DNA from: Anaerolineales bacterium
GTDB lineage: Bacteria; Chloroflexota; Anaerolineae; 4572-78; J111
Assembly (NCBI GenBank): GCA_020634855.1
Contig: JACKAU010000004.1
Span: forward strand, 124,001-188,000
Length of the DNA stretch: 64,000 nucleotides
Reading direction: 5' to 3'
Below the pieces are notes generated by a model. It did not search any database. It saw only the letters and a list, made by a program, of their open reading frames with translations, and was not told the DNA's origin. Positions 51,522-60,481 of this stretch are shown here, in pieces. The stretch's first letter is position 1, and every line of letters begins with the position of its first letter. The position numbers and the translations under genes were made by a program.

Positions 51522-52799
51522 TTGACCTTATTGAACTCAAACCCAAAGCCGAAAAAACTACGAATACTCACGCTATCCCCCACGATGTTCTTCGCCGACT
51601 ATGGCGCTCACGTGCGCATTTTGGAAGAAGTCACTACCTTGCAAAAATGGGGTTATGAGATCGAAATTTTGGCCTACCCTAATGGCCGGGATATTGAGGG
51701 CATCAAGGTTAGACGCTGTTGGGGGGTCCCTTTCAACTACCGGGTCATTGTCGGCTCATCGCGCCATAAAATCTATCTCGATGTCCTGCTGGCCGCGATG
51801 ACCATCCTACACGGCCTGCGCCACAAACCGGACATCATTCACGCTCACCTCCACGAGGGCGGTTTGATCGGCTGGATGCTGAGCCGGCTGACCGGCGCGC
51901 CGTTGGTGTTTGATTATCAGGGCAGTTTGACCGGCGAAATGGTTGATCACAATTTCCTATCCACTGAGAGCCGCTTCTTTAAGTTTTTCTACTGGCTCGA
52001 AACCCGTATCAATTACGCGGCCGATGTCATCTTAACCAGTTCAACTCATGCCGCCAATCTCCTGGCTGAAAAATTTGCCGTCTCTCCGGCTCAAATTTAC
52101 CCCCTACCCGACTGCGTCAACGCCGATACATTTTGCGCCGGCAATTACACCGACGCCGAAAAATGCCAGCTAAAAGAGTCGCTGGGGCTGCCCCTCGATA
52201 AAAAGATTATTGTCTATCTGGGCGTCTTGACCCCCTATCAAGGCGTCGATTTGTTACTGGAAAGCCTGACCCGATTGAACCAAACCCGAAATGACTATCA
52301 TGTACTTATGATGGGGTATCCGGGTGTATTGAAATATCAACAAATGGCCGAATCGATGGGGTTGGCCGAGCAAGTGACCTTTACCGGCAAAATTCTCTAC
52401 CAGGATGCGCCGCGTTACTTAGCCCTGGGCGATATTGCGGTCGCGCCTAAAATCTCGGCCACCGAGGGTAGCGGCAAAATTTTGAATTATATGGCCATGG
52501 CCCTACCGACCGTGGCTTTCAATACGCCGGTCAGCCGCGAGTTTCTGGGTGACGGCGGCATCTACGCCCCGGAGATTAGCTGCCCAGCGCTGGAAACCGC
52601 CCTCAACCGAGCGCTCGACTTATCCGCCGGCAAGCGGCAGCGGCTAGGTTACTATCTTCGCCAACGCGTCATCACCCACTTCGCCTGGGACCGGGCCGGT
52701 GAGCAAATTAGCGCCATCTACCAAGCACTTCTCTCCGGTGAGCCGCTGCCAACGGTCAGCCGTAATTCTATCCAGCGCCGATTATCCGGCAACTCCTAA
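51522..52799 (+). CDS. GT4 family glycosyltransferase
   Basis: Retaining glycosyltransferase of the GT-B fold, 425 residues. Features include ILTLSPTMFFADYGAHVRIL at the acceptor side, DIIHAHLHEGGLIGWMLSRL, KKIIVYLGVLTPYQGVDLLLE at the start of the donor domain, VTFTGKILYQDAPRYLALGD, and the donor Glu region TEGSGKILNYMAMALPTVAF. Substrates are unknown. The open frame extends back to 51198 through the GIY-YIG gene; the TTG at 51522 is chosen because GGAGG lies five bases before it and homology begins right after. No other surface-polysaccharide genes are adjacent. Confidence 0.93.
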   Translation: MTLLNSNPKPKKLRILTLSPTMFFADYGAHVRILEEVTTLQKWGYEIEILAYPNGRDIEGIKVRRCWGVPFNYRVIVGSSRHKIYLDVLLAAMTILHGLRHKPDIIHAHLHEGGLIGWMLSRLTGAPLVFDYQGSLTGEMVDHNFLSTESRFFKFFYWLETRINYAADVILTSSTHAANLLAEKFAVSPAQIYPLPDCVNADTFCAGNYTDAEKCQLKESLGLPLDKKIIVYLGVLTPYQGVDLLLESLTRLNQTRNDYHVLMMGYPGVLKYQQMAESMGLAEQVTFTGKILYQDAPRYLALGDIAVAPKISATEGSGKILNYMAMALPTVAFNTPVSREFLGDGGIYAPEISCPALETALNRALDLSAGKRQRLGYYLRQRVITHFAWDRAGEQISAIYQALLSGEPLPTVSRNSIQRRLSGNS

Positions 52800-52973
52800 T
52801 ACAGACCAGCCACAATTAAAAATAAAAATCAGGACAAACAACTATTTTGTCCTATTGTGTGGGATTGAAGTAGACTTTATTATTGGATGTAATTCAGTTT
52901 AACGATTAATTCACAATTTCCCTGTAAAATTGGGTTATTTCCACGTTCAACGTGTTGGTAAGAGAGTTTACTT

Positions 52974-54599
52974 GTGACCTTAAAAAACAAATCGTTTATT
53001 CTAACCTTATTGCTTATCGTCTTAGGCTTGGCTGTACCGGTGTTAGCCCAAGAACCGGCAGCGACTTCCTCCCCGGGCACATCAACGGCTCCCCCAGTAG
53101 CTGATTTAGGTAATTCCAGCTTCGTTCCCGGCGAGATTTTAGTCAAATTCAAGCCGGGCCTCAAAAGCCAAGGGGCAAACAACGGTCTCGCCAGGGTCGG
53201 TGGCCGAGCCGTTGAAAAAGTCCCGGCCATCGATGTAACGCGAGTCGAGGTGCCGCAAGGCCGGGAGTTGGCCGCTGCCGCCGCGCTGCAAACCAGCGGC
53301 GATGTGGCCTTTGCCGAACCGAACTATATAGCATATGCGCTAGACACCCCTAGCGATCCTTATTTTTCCAGTCAATGGGCTTATGATGTAGCCGAATTTT
53401 CGAGCGCTTGGGATATCACTAAAGGCAACAGCGATGTCGTGGTCGCGGTCATCGATACCGGTATTGATCTAGACCACCCCGACCTTAACTGCATGGTTTC
53501 AGACGGAGCCACCAAAATAACGTCCGGGTTCGATTTTTATAACGGCGACGACAACCCCGATGACGATAATGGACATGGCACGCATGTCGCCGGAACGGTA
53601 GCGGGCTGTACCGATAACGGCCTGGGTGTTTCCGGGGCCGCTCCCAACGTCCGGCTCATGCCGATCAAAGTATTGGGTTCCGGCGGCAGCGGCTCTTACG
53701 CTGATGTGGCCGATGGGATTATCTACGCCGCCAACAATGGAGCCAAAATAATCAATCTCAGTTTAGGCGGGAGCTCCGGCAGTGACACCATCTTGAACGC
53801 GGTTGAGTATGCTTATAATAAAGGCGTACTCATCGTAGCGGCATCAGGTAACGCCAACACCAGTATTTATTACCCGGCTGCTTACAGCCAGGTGATGGCG
53901 GTTGGATCAACCGACTCCGGTGATACTCGTTCCTCTTTTTCAAATTATGGAGCGGGGCTCGATGTGGTGGCGCCGGGCGAGTTTATCAACAGCACTATGC
54001 GTGGAGGAGGGTACGGCTACCTTAGCGGTACGTCTATGGCCTCACCTCACGTGGCCGGGTTGGCCGCCCTTGTCTGGAGCGCCGAACCAGGCCTGACCCA
54101 CAACGGGGTGCGCCAGATCATTCGCGATACCGCCGATGATCTGGGTAGCGTCGGCTATGATAACTTTTTCGGTTATGGTCGGATTAACGCCTGGTCTGCT
54201 TTGGAAAAATACGCGACGATTGATGTTCATTACGCTTCCGGCGGCACAGTTACCGGCCCGATCACCTTTTTTGTGGATGACGTCGGCATCGCCTCCAACT
54301 CAACCACCATTCGCGTTTCCAAAGCCAGCCAGGAGACGATCACTTGGAACGCATCGCTGTCGCCAGATCAATCCTGGATAGCACTTACGTCTGGCGGTAC
54401 TGGTATAACGGCCGCCGCAGCCTACGGCGACTACACCCTCGCAGTTACGCGCCCGGCGGCTCACGGCACATATACAACTAACTTAGTCATCACCGGCCAG
54501 ACAGCGTCCGGTACACAGGTAGGTCCGGAAGTGGTCGCTATCAAACTGGTTTATGTATCAGAGATTCAGACCCTCTATTTCCCAACTATAGTTAAATAA
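52974..54599 (+). CDS. Secreted subtilisin-like serine protease (S8)
   Basis: Exported protease of 541 residues. A signal peptide (about 1-25, ILTLLLIVLGLAVPVLAQ), an inhibitor-like propeptide (about 50-122, PGEILVKFKPGLK to AEPNYIAYAL), then the S8 domain with Asp161 in VIDTGIDLDHPDL, His201 in NGHGTHVAGT and Ser353 in SGTSMASPHVAGLAAL. A C-terminal beta-rich domain of about 120 residues (from 420) ends TLYFPTIVK, an all-hydrophobic tail resembling other Chloroflexota exported proteins. Start is GTG at 52974. Preceded by a 170-base A/T-rich spacer. Confidence 0.95.
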   Translation: MTLKNKSFILTLLLIVLGLAVPVLAQEPAATSSPGTSTAPPVADLGNSSFVPGEILVKFKPGLKSQGANNGLARVGGRAVEKVPAIDVTRVEVPQGRELAAAAALQTSGDVAFAEPNYIAYALDTPSDPYFSSQWAYDVAEFSSAWDITKGNSDVVVAVIDTGIDLDHPDLNCMVSDGATKITSGFDFYNGDDNPDDDNGHGTHVAGTVAGCTDNGLGVSGAAPNVRLMPIKVLGSGGSGSYADVADGIIYAANNGAKIINLSLGGSSGSDTILNAVEYAYNKGVLIVAASGNANTSIYYPAAYSQVMAVGSTDSGDTRSSFSNYGAGLDVVAPGEFINSTMRGGGYGYLSGTSMASPHVAGLAALVWSAEPGLTHNGVRQIIRDTADDLGSVGYDNFFGYGRINAWSALEKYATIDVHYASGGTVTGPITFFVDDVGIASNSTTIRVSKASQETITWNASLSPDQSWIALTSGGTGITAAAAYGDYTLAVTRPAAHGTYTTNLVITGQTASGTQVGPEVVAIKLVYVSEIQTLYFPTIVK

Positions 54600-54698
54600 T
54601 TAAATTGTCAGGGGAAGGCAATAGGCTGGTATCGGCAGCCCGCTGAATAATAGGGGATAGGTCAGGGTAGTGCTCTGACCTACCCCATTCCCTCTCCA

Positions 54699-54742
54699 AA
54701 AATAGGCGGATGTGCTGTTGTTAGCGCATCCGCTTTTATTTT
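54699..54742 (+). terminator. Rho-independent terminator after subtilase
   Basis: AAAATAGGCGGATGTGC pairs with GCGCATCCGCTTTTATTTT around TGTTGTTA. A second hairpin just upstream uses TAGGTCAG and CTGACCTA. The terminator overlaps the first in-frame codons of the next open frame, supporting a later start for that gene. Confidence 0.82.
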
Positions 54743-54819
54743 GGAGAGAGCCTGGACCGTGTTACAATCTGACCAAATTCGTTATTAGTCAGCAAATTCA
54801 CGCGAGGGATCGATCAAAG

Positions 54820-55437
54820 GTGTGGTCCTTAATCAAAAAAACAGGCTCAGATATTTGGGATGAAATGTTTAAGCTGATGGTTTTTAATATTATCTGGGTT
54901 TTAGCTACCTTGATAGTATTGCCTTGGCCGTTTGTTACTTTTGGTCTCTTCTATACGGTCAAGGACATTGGTGAAGGTAATGGCATAAAATTTAGCTCAC
55001 CTTTTACCTACGGCTTACAAGTGCTGAAACCGGCTTATATCTGGGCCATCATTAATTTGGGGGTATTTCTGGGAATTTTTCTAAATTTGAATTTTTACAG
55101 CACTGTTGAGGCTTCTTGGGCCAGATTTATTCAGATTTTTATGCTATCGCTGATGTTATTTTGGATCATCATCCAATTGGTGATGCTGGCCATGTATCCC
55201 CGCTTGACCGAACCCAGTTTTAGACTGGCCTTGCGTAATAGCGTAATCATTATAGCCCGGCACCCTGGGCCTATCCTGGCGTTATCGGTAGGCGTTGTTC
55301 TTATTTTGATCATTTCCAGTTTTATACCGGTCCTGCTCCTTTTATTGTCAATTTCAATGATTATGATGTTGGTTAATAATGTGATTGACTCTTTGGTTAC
55401 GTATGAGTTAGATCACGAAAAAATCAGAAAAAACTAG
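54820..55437 (+). CDS. DUF624-like membrane protein
   Basis: Integral membrane protein of about 205 residues with five to six hydrophobic segments, resembling the DUF624/YesL family (FNIIWVLATLIVLPWPFVTF near the N-terminus, then GLFYTVKDIGEGNG). YesL-type proteins often sit near sugar transporters, which is not the case here; function unknown. The open frame starts at 54712, inside the preceding terminator. The GTG at 54820, giving a start at WSLIKKTGSDIWDEM, fits the family N-terminus and has GAGGGATC upstream. Its 3' end meets a convergent gene with 6 bases between. Confidence 0.75.
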   Translation: MWSLIKKTGSDIWDEMFKLMVFNIIWVLATLIVLPWPFVTFGLFYTVKDIGEGNGIKFSSPFTYGLQVLKPAYIWAIINLGVFLGIFLNLNFYSTVEASWARFIQIFMLSLMLFWIIIQLVMLAMYPRLTEPSFRLALRNSVIIIARHPGPILALSVGVVLILIISSFIPVLLLLLSISMIMMLVNNVIDSLVTYELDHEKIRKN

Positions 55438-55443
55438 ACCGCC

Positions 55444-56661
55444 TCACCGGCCACACAGTTCTCGAAACTGACAGCCTCGACAAATCGCCCGATCATCGAT
55501 CATCGGAAAGCGATTTATCTCGGCCAGATTGGCTTGTGGCTCAACCAGTAAACCCCGCAGATGAGCGATATCAGCCTTGATCTCTGTTTCTACAGCCTCA
55601 AGCGTGGTCGGATCTAGTCCCACTTCCTCTTGCCGATCATCCACTAAATTATAGACCATGCCTCTAATCGGCACATGACGCCACTCCGGCTGCGTCTGTC
55701 GTAAATATAGCCCGTACACCCCAAGTTGTCGCCGTATCTCGACCGAATCGCTCGCCCCGCTTTTCCAAGCGTAAATCTCGATCCGCTGGCCGTCAAATCG
55801 CGCCAAATCCAACTGCACCCAAATTTTGGTCTCCGCCAGCGAAAAACTGTGTAATGTTTCAACATCTAAAAAACTGTCTGGCGGGTATTGTCCCAGTCGG
55901 TCGTAAAGCTCCGACGTGAGAAACGTATCAAGCCGTTGCTCGGCTCGCTGCCAGCTTGTTTGCCAAGTAGTTTTATCGAGCGGAACTTTGTAGTAGTGCT
56001 CTTGAAAGCCAACCAGCGCATTCGGCTGCTGTTGGTAGCGACCGTTCTGGGAACTCTCGAAATCGGCCTGCGCCCGGCGATACATTTGCCCGACCAGATC
56101 ATCCCGGCTGACGGGTCGGCCAGCCCGAAGTCGGGCCAAGGCAAAACGAAGGCTGTCGTGAACCATTGCGCCAATCCAGCGAGACAGATCGGTCAAATTT
56201 TTAAGCAGATAAGCCGTGCGCACCGGCGGGGGGGACTCCGGGCGCCAACCTTCCCAAGCGGCGTAGTAATGGTAGTAGTAAGCTCGGGTACAAAAACGAT
56301 ATTTGGCCGACCGGGAGTAAGACCAGCTAAATTCGTTTGTCAGTTGACCCAAGGCGGGTGATTGGGTGTGAACGTTAAGCAAATCGAGCGCGTTAGCCGG
56401 TCGGCAGACCAGCACCGGCCCATTGTCGGATTGCTGCCAATCCCGCTCCAAGTTGGCCTGCCAATACCCGCCTCGCCGCTGCTCGATGAACAGCTCCGAG
56501 CCATACTGAATCGCCGTTAACCGACGCGTCATCCCAAACGAAGCTTCAGACGCCCCGATGGCTTCGATCGTTAGCTGTCGCCCCTCGCCCGGCAAGACTT
56601 GCCACAGGCTCCACAAGCGGTTATTAAGAAGTAAATTTTGTCCGGGTCTCAACGCTACCAT
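55444..56661 (-). CDS. PD-(D/E)XK nuclease-like protein with Fe-S cysteines
   Basis: A 405-residue protein whose C-terminal two thirds resemble the Cas4/AddB-type PD-(D/E)XK fold. FSWSYSRSAKYRFCTRAYYY gives the first Cys, and the end has CRGCQFRELC (C-x2-C-x5-C), together the four-cysteine Fe-S pattern. The expected active-site strands are VQLDLARFDGQRIEIYAWKSG. The usual DWK or EWK of the motif is AWK here, so one catalytic acid seems replaced by Ala. The N-terminal 100 residues (RPGQNLLLNNRLWSLWQVLP) form an extra domain. It is next to recQ on the same strand, suggesting a DNA-repair context, but activity is uncertain. Confidence 0.78.
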   Translation of the reverse strand: MVALRPGQNLLLNNRLWSLWQVLPGEGRQLTIEAIGASEASFGMTRRLTAIQYGSELFIEQRRGGYWQANLERDWQQSDNGPVLVCRPANALDLLNVHTQSPALGQLTNEFSWSYSRSAKYRFCTRAYYYHYYAAWEGWRPESPPPVRTAYLLKNLTDLSRWIGAMVHDSLRFALARLRAGRPVSRDDLVGQMYRRAQADFESSQNGRYQQQPNALVGFQEHYYKVPLDKTTWQTSWQRAEQRLDTFLTSELYDRLGQYPPDSFLDVETLHSFSLAETKIWVQLDLARFDGQRIEIYAWKSGASDSVEIRRQLGVYGLYLRQTQPEWRHVPIRGMVYNLVDDRQEEVGLDPTTLEAVETEIKADIAHLRGLLVEPQANLAEINRFPMIDDRAICRGCQFRELCGR

Positions 56662-56988
56662 GAGGAGTTAAGGCCAATCCAAGAATTAAGTTAACCAAAA
56701 CGTAGTGCGTAGTTCGTATTCCGTATCACCATCCGCTACGCACTACGTTGTTGGTGCTGCAAATTTGTGTCATCCGCGAGAATTCTTACCACAGAGGACA
56801 CAAAGTAGGCTCAGAGTTCTCAGAGAATTTGCTTGGTGTTCTTTGTGCCTTCTCCGTACCCTTTGTGGTGAAATATTATTGGTTGTCACTAGCCACTTTA
56901 CGCAATGCGCAATATGCGCGGAAATTATACCCTCGCAGAACGCAAAACATAATCCGAACGTTTCGCACCACACATTACGTCCCACGTC
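56662..56988. repeat. Intergenic stack of several short repeats
   Basis: About 327 bases without a gene. 56701-56712 and 56736-56747 are a perfect 12-bp inverted repeat (CGTAGTGCGTAG and CTACGCACTACG). About 56789-56873 holds an imperfect inverted repeat with ACCACAGAGG and CCCTTTGTGGT ends. About 56902-56925 has GCAATGCGCAATATGCG. From about 56975 a run of ACGTCCCACGTCCTACGTA words leads into the recQ stop codon. This looks like successive accumulation of small palindromic repeats. Confidence 0.8.
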
Positions 56989-59900
56989 CTACGTATCACG
57001 CCCCATAGTCAACTTCTTGTAAGGACTCTCGACGACGTGGCCCGCCTCAATCTCCGTTCGAATTTGAGTCAACACCTCATCTTTACTTAATCGGCCGTGA
57101 AATTGACCAAACAACTCATGATCGCTGAAGGAGACTACGTCATCGGGACTAGCGGTCAGAAGTTGAGCCAGCCCGTCGGCGGTAATTAAACTCTCCAAAT
57201 CCATCACCACGGAGAGAACCGCTTCCGAAATAGAGCCGTTCGTATTGGTTTGGCGATGATTAGCCGCGGCGGATTCTTTGATTTGTAAAGAAGAGTCCGA
57301 ATCGGTCCCGGTTTCGGCAGGGCTGGTTTGTCCTAAATGTTGGTTGACCAGGCTAATAACGGTCTCGCCGTATTGCTCTAGTTTGGCCGGGCCAACGCCG
57401 GAAATCTCGCGAAGCGCCTCCGGCGTGGCCGGTTTCTGAGCGGCGATGGCGGCTAAAACTTTGTTGGAAAAGATGACATACGGCGGTACAGTCTGGATGC
57501 GAGCTTGCTCTGTGCGCCACTGGCGTAAAGTTTCAAGCAGAGCCGGGTCGGGTTCAGGAGAGAGCGGTGGTTTATCGTTGCTGGAAGCGTTGGTGAGGGG
57601 AAGTTCGTCGCTTTGGGGCCGGGCGGCAGGTGGGGACAGAGTGGCCGGTTCGGCCGATTTTGCCGGTTCAGGGGTAGTCACTGGTTGATCGGCTAAAACC
57701 ACTTTGGGCCGAAACCCGCCGGTCTGCTTGAGTTGGCCATCGGTAATCATGGCGTCGATGATATCGATGATTGCCCTTTGTGATAGATACTCTAGCTGCC
57801 CGTAGGCGGAATGTTCAGAAAATGTTTCCAACCAAGCCACTTTGGAGCCACTCAAAAATTGGGCCAGTCCAGTACGCCCTAACGTACCGCCCAACTTGGC
57901 GACGGCGTCGCTGACCACTTGCGTGGGAGAAGAAGCGGGGGGCTGGGGATTAGAAGATTGGAGATTGGAGGATCGAGAGATTGGAGAGTGGCGATTAGGA
58001 GTTAGGGGTTGGGGATTGGGCGATGGTGAGGGAGAGGGTTGGCCAACTTCGGCGTCTTGTTTTTTGGTGAAATGGGTAGGTGGCATATCCAGTTTAGACG
58101 GAATGGGTTCTTTAGGGAGATCAGGGTAAGCGGCCAGGACGCATTTGATCTCACCGAAAGAGATCGACTCCGGTAAAACACCTTTCAAAGGAGACAGGCG
58201 AGAGGCGCTACCGATGTCATCGACCGCGCTGAGGACTTGGGCCTCAACCTCAGGCGTAACGACATCGTGCAAGTCAACCTCGCCGCTGATGATGAGACGC
58301 GATAGGTGCTCGTAGATGGTGTTTTCTGTGAGGTTGCGCTTCTCGGTGATTTGAGTCAGGGTTAAGCCCTGCCGGAAGAGTTCCAGAGTTTGATCGACGG
58401 TGCTGGGGCGCTTGCTGCTCTGCCATTGGGCGATAGAGTCATGACGATCTGGTTCAAAGCCAGGAATGGTAATCGGGAGGGCCACGCGGGCTTCGAGCGC
58501 TTTTTGGCCGGCGGCCGTGAGGATCAGCACCGGCAGTTCGCCGCCGGCCAGCCGCACCATACGCATCGCCATCAGTTCATCGATGAGATGGGTGATTTGG
58601 GGCTGGCTGAGCATCGCCAGCTTGCCGTAGAATTTATGTTGATCGTAACCGAATTGACGTATCTTTTGCGATTGCGAACCGTTGAGCAGTTGGGCTAACC
58701 GAGTCCGACCAACCGGACGCGCTTGCATGCTACGCACCGTTTCCAGAACAATTAGCGGAAACCAATCGCGAGGGGTAACCGCCTTGGGCAGCGAGTCGAT
58801 GGTGTCGGTAGTATGGTTGTCACAACAACGGGGCGAACTGGGCGGGCTGGTATCGCCAAAGTAGGCCAGGAGAAATTGACGGCGGCAGGTGGTTAAATGA
58901 ACATAATTAACCACCGTTTCCAGTAAACTCTGCCGAATTTCGGCCCGTCGGTTGATTGCTTCGGCCCGCGTCCGAATGGCTTGGTTGGACAGCGGGTTGA
59001 CTTTCCATCGGCTGTGGCGGCCTTGATCGCCCATGTGGTAGAGCGCCCCGGCCTGTTCCAACTCGCTAAGCGTCACCCGAATTTTGACCGGGTGCAGGCC
59101 CGTCACCTGCGATAACTCGTCTAGGGAGAAGTAAACCTCATCTTCATTCGCGGCTTGGGTCAGGCGGGTATAAACCTGGTGCAGATCATCCAAGCTGGGG
59201 GTATCGCTGTTAATCAACCAGTTTTGTAGCCGCAGGTCGTCGGGGGCAAACAGCAATACGCACTCAGCAGGCAGACCGTCGCGACCGGCTCGCCCTGCCT
59301 CTTGGTAATAAGCCTCAACTGTGGCCGGCATATTGTAGTGGATTACCGCCCGCACATCCGGTTTGTCAACGCCCATGCCGAAGGCGTTGGTGGCCACCAC
59401 CACCTGAGTCCGGTCGGCCATAAAATCCATCTGAACCCGATAGCGCGTATCGCGATCAAGACCGGCGTGATAGGCCTGAGCCGGCTTGCCGATGAAGTCG
59501 CGGATAAAATCGGTTACTTCATCAGTGTTGCGGCGGGTGGCGGCATAGACGATGACACTGCCATCGGTTTTGGTTAACAAGGCTTGCAACGTGTCCAGTT
59601 TAGTGCGGACATCGGGCGCATGCACCACCCGCAGGGTCAAATTGGGCCGGTTAAAGCCGGTGACAATCGGTTGGGTGTTAGACAAACCTAGTAGCTTGGC
59701 AATATCTTTTTGGACGGTCGGTGTAGCTGTGGCCGTGGTTGCCAGCAAGGTAGGCTGGCCCATCGCCTGCCAGATCGGGCCAATTTGCAAATAATCGGGC
59801 CGGAAATCGTGCCCCCACTGGGAAATACAGTGCGCCTCATCGACAGCCAGCATGCTGATTTTGGTGTTGGCCAGGGCGCGAGGGAAAGATCGGTTACGCA

Positions 59901-60246
59901 GCCGCTCCGGGGCGATGTAAAGCAGCTTGATGTGGCCCTCGCGTACGGCCCGCATCCGCTGATTGACCTCATAGCTTGGCAGCGAACTGTTGACAAATGT
60001 CGCCGGGATATCGCGTTGGGTCAGGCTATCGACTTGATCTTGCATTAAGGCAATCAGAGGTGAGATCACCAGGGTGAGATGGGGCTGAAGCAGCGCCGGT
60101 AACTGATAGGCCAGCGATTTGCCGGAACCGGTCGGCATGACCAGCAGCGTATGCTGGCCATTAAGCAGTCGTTGGATAGTCTCTTCCTGACCGGGCCGGA
60201 AGCTTTCGAAGCCGAAGTATTTGGTGAGTGCTTGGTGGGGAGTCAT
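56989..60246 (-). CDS. RecQ family ATP-dependent DNA helicase, extended
   Basis: 3'-to-5' DNA helicase, 1085 residues against about 600 for classic RecQ. DEAD core: Walker A MPTGSGKSLAY, DEAH in LAVDEAHCISQWGHDFRPDY, and QEAGRAGRDG in the second lobe. The zinc region CRRQFLLAYFGD is followed by RCCDNH in place of the usual C-x2-C-x2-C. Then come an RQC-like winged helix (about 505-600), an HTH_40-like domain (LTLTQITEKRNLTENTIYEH), a Ser/Pro insert (about 725-765, repeat-derived), a second RQC-like unit (LGRTGLAQFLSGSKVAW), an HRDC-type domain (about 915-985) and a third RQC-like unit (about 1015-1080). Stop lies in an intergenic repeat. Confidence 0.92.
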   Translation of the reverse strand: MTPHQALTKYFGFESFRPGQEETIQRLLNGQHTLLVMPTGSGKSLAYQLPALLQPHLTLVISPLIALMQDQVDSLTQRDIPATFVNSSLPSYEVNQRMRAVREGHIKLLYIAPERLRNRSFPRALANTKISMLAVDEAHCISQWGHDFRPDYLQIGPIWQAMGQPTLLATTATATPTVQKDIAKLLGLSNTQPIVTGFNRPNLTLRVVHAPDVRTKLDTLQALLTKTDGSVIVYAATRRNTDEVTDFIRDFIGKPAQAYHAGLDRDTRYRVQMDFMADRTQVVVATNAFGMGVDKPDVRAVIHYNMPATVEAYYQEAGRAGRDGLPAECVLLFAPDDLRLQNWLINSDTPSLDDLHQVYTRLTQAANEDEVYFSLDELSQVTGLHPVKIRVTLSELEQAGALYHMGDQGRHSRWKVNPLSNQAIRTRAEAINRRAEIRQSLLETVVNYVHLTTCRRQFLLAYFGDTSPPSSPRCCDNHTTDTIDSLPKAVTPRDWFPLIVLETVRSMQARPVGRTRLAQLLNGSQSQKIRQFGYDQHKFYGKLAMLSQPQITHLIDELMAMRMVRLAGGELPVLILTAAGQKALEARVALPITIPGFEPDRHDSIAQWQSSKRPSTVDQTLELFRQGLTLTQITEKRNLTENTIYEHLSRLIISGEVDLHDVVTPEVEAQVLSAVDDIGSASRLSPLKGVLPESISFGEIKCVLAAYPDLPKEPIPSKLDMPPTHFTKKQDAEVGQPSPSPSPNPQPLTPNRHSPISRSSNLQSSNPQPPASSPTQVVSDAVAKLGGTLGRTGLAQFLSGSKVAWLETFSEHSAYGQLEYLSQRAIIDIIDAMITDGQLKQTGGFRPKVVLADQPVTTPEPAKSAEPATLSPPAARPQSDELPLTNASSNDKPPLSPEPDPALLETLRQWRTEQARIQTVPPYVIFSNKVLAAIAAQKPATPEALREISGVGPAKLEQYGETVISLVNQHLGQTSPAETGTDSDSSLQIKESAAANHRQTNTNGSISEAVLSVVMDLESLITADGLAQLLTASPDDVVSFSDHELFGQFHGRLSKDEVLTQIRTEIEAGHVVESPYKKLTMGRDT
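57945..58060. repeat. GATTGGA-type repeat inside recQ
   Basis: Plus strand carries AGATTGGAGATTGGAGGAT and similar words, read on the minus strand in frame as a Ser/Pro/Asn-rich linker (QPLTPNRHSPISRSSNLQSS). The frame is kept on both sides. Same unit as at 30803-30950 and 43384-43419. Confidence 0.85.
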
Positions 60247-60481
60247 AAGTTAGCCTCGTAATCTTCTGATTTGGATGAACAGTTAGAAAATTATAACATT
60301 TGTTGGCGGATGGCTCAACTGTGAGTAAAAAAAAAGTGCGGAATCAAGGATCAAAAAAAGGCTGAAGAGAAGCAGGGGATCTTTGAGGCTTTGTTACGCT
60401 CCCTGTTGTTCAAATGGGATGTATAACACTCTACACAACAGGGTGTATTGTCAGAATAGTGACGTTATTTACTCTTATTCC
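60247..60481. other. Intergenic region with small hairpin
   Basis: About 235 bases between the recQ start and the 3' end of the kinase gene. CCCTGTTGT (60401-60409) and ACAACAGGG (60435-60443) form a perfect 9-bp stem downstream of the kinase stop, a possible terminator. No gene was recognised. Confidence 0.55.

Noticed and set aside
54712..54819. N-terminal extension of the DUF624-like protein
   Set aside because: It would begin inside the subtilase terminator; the GTG at 54820 fits the family N-terminus.
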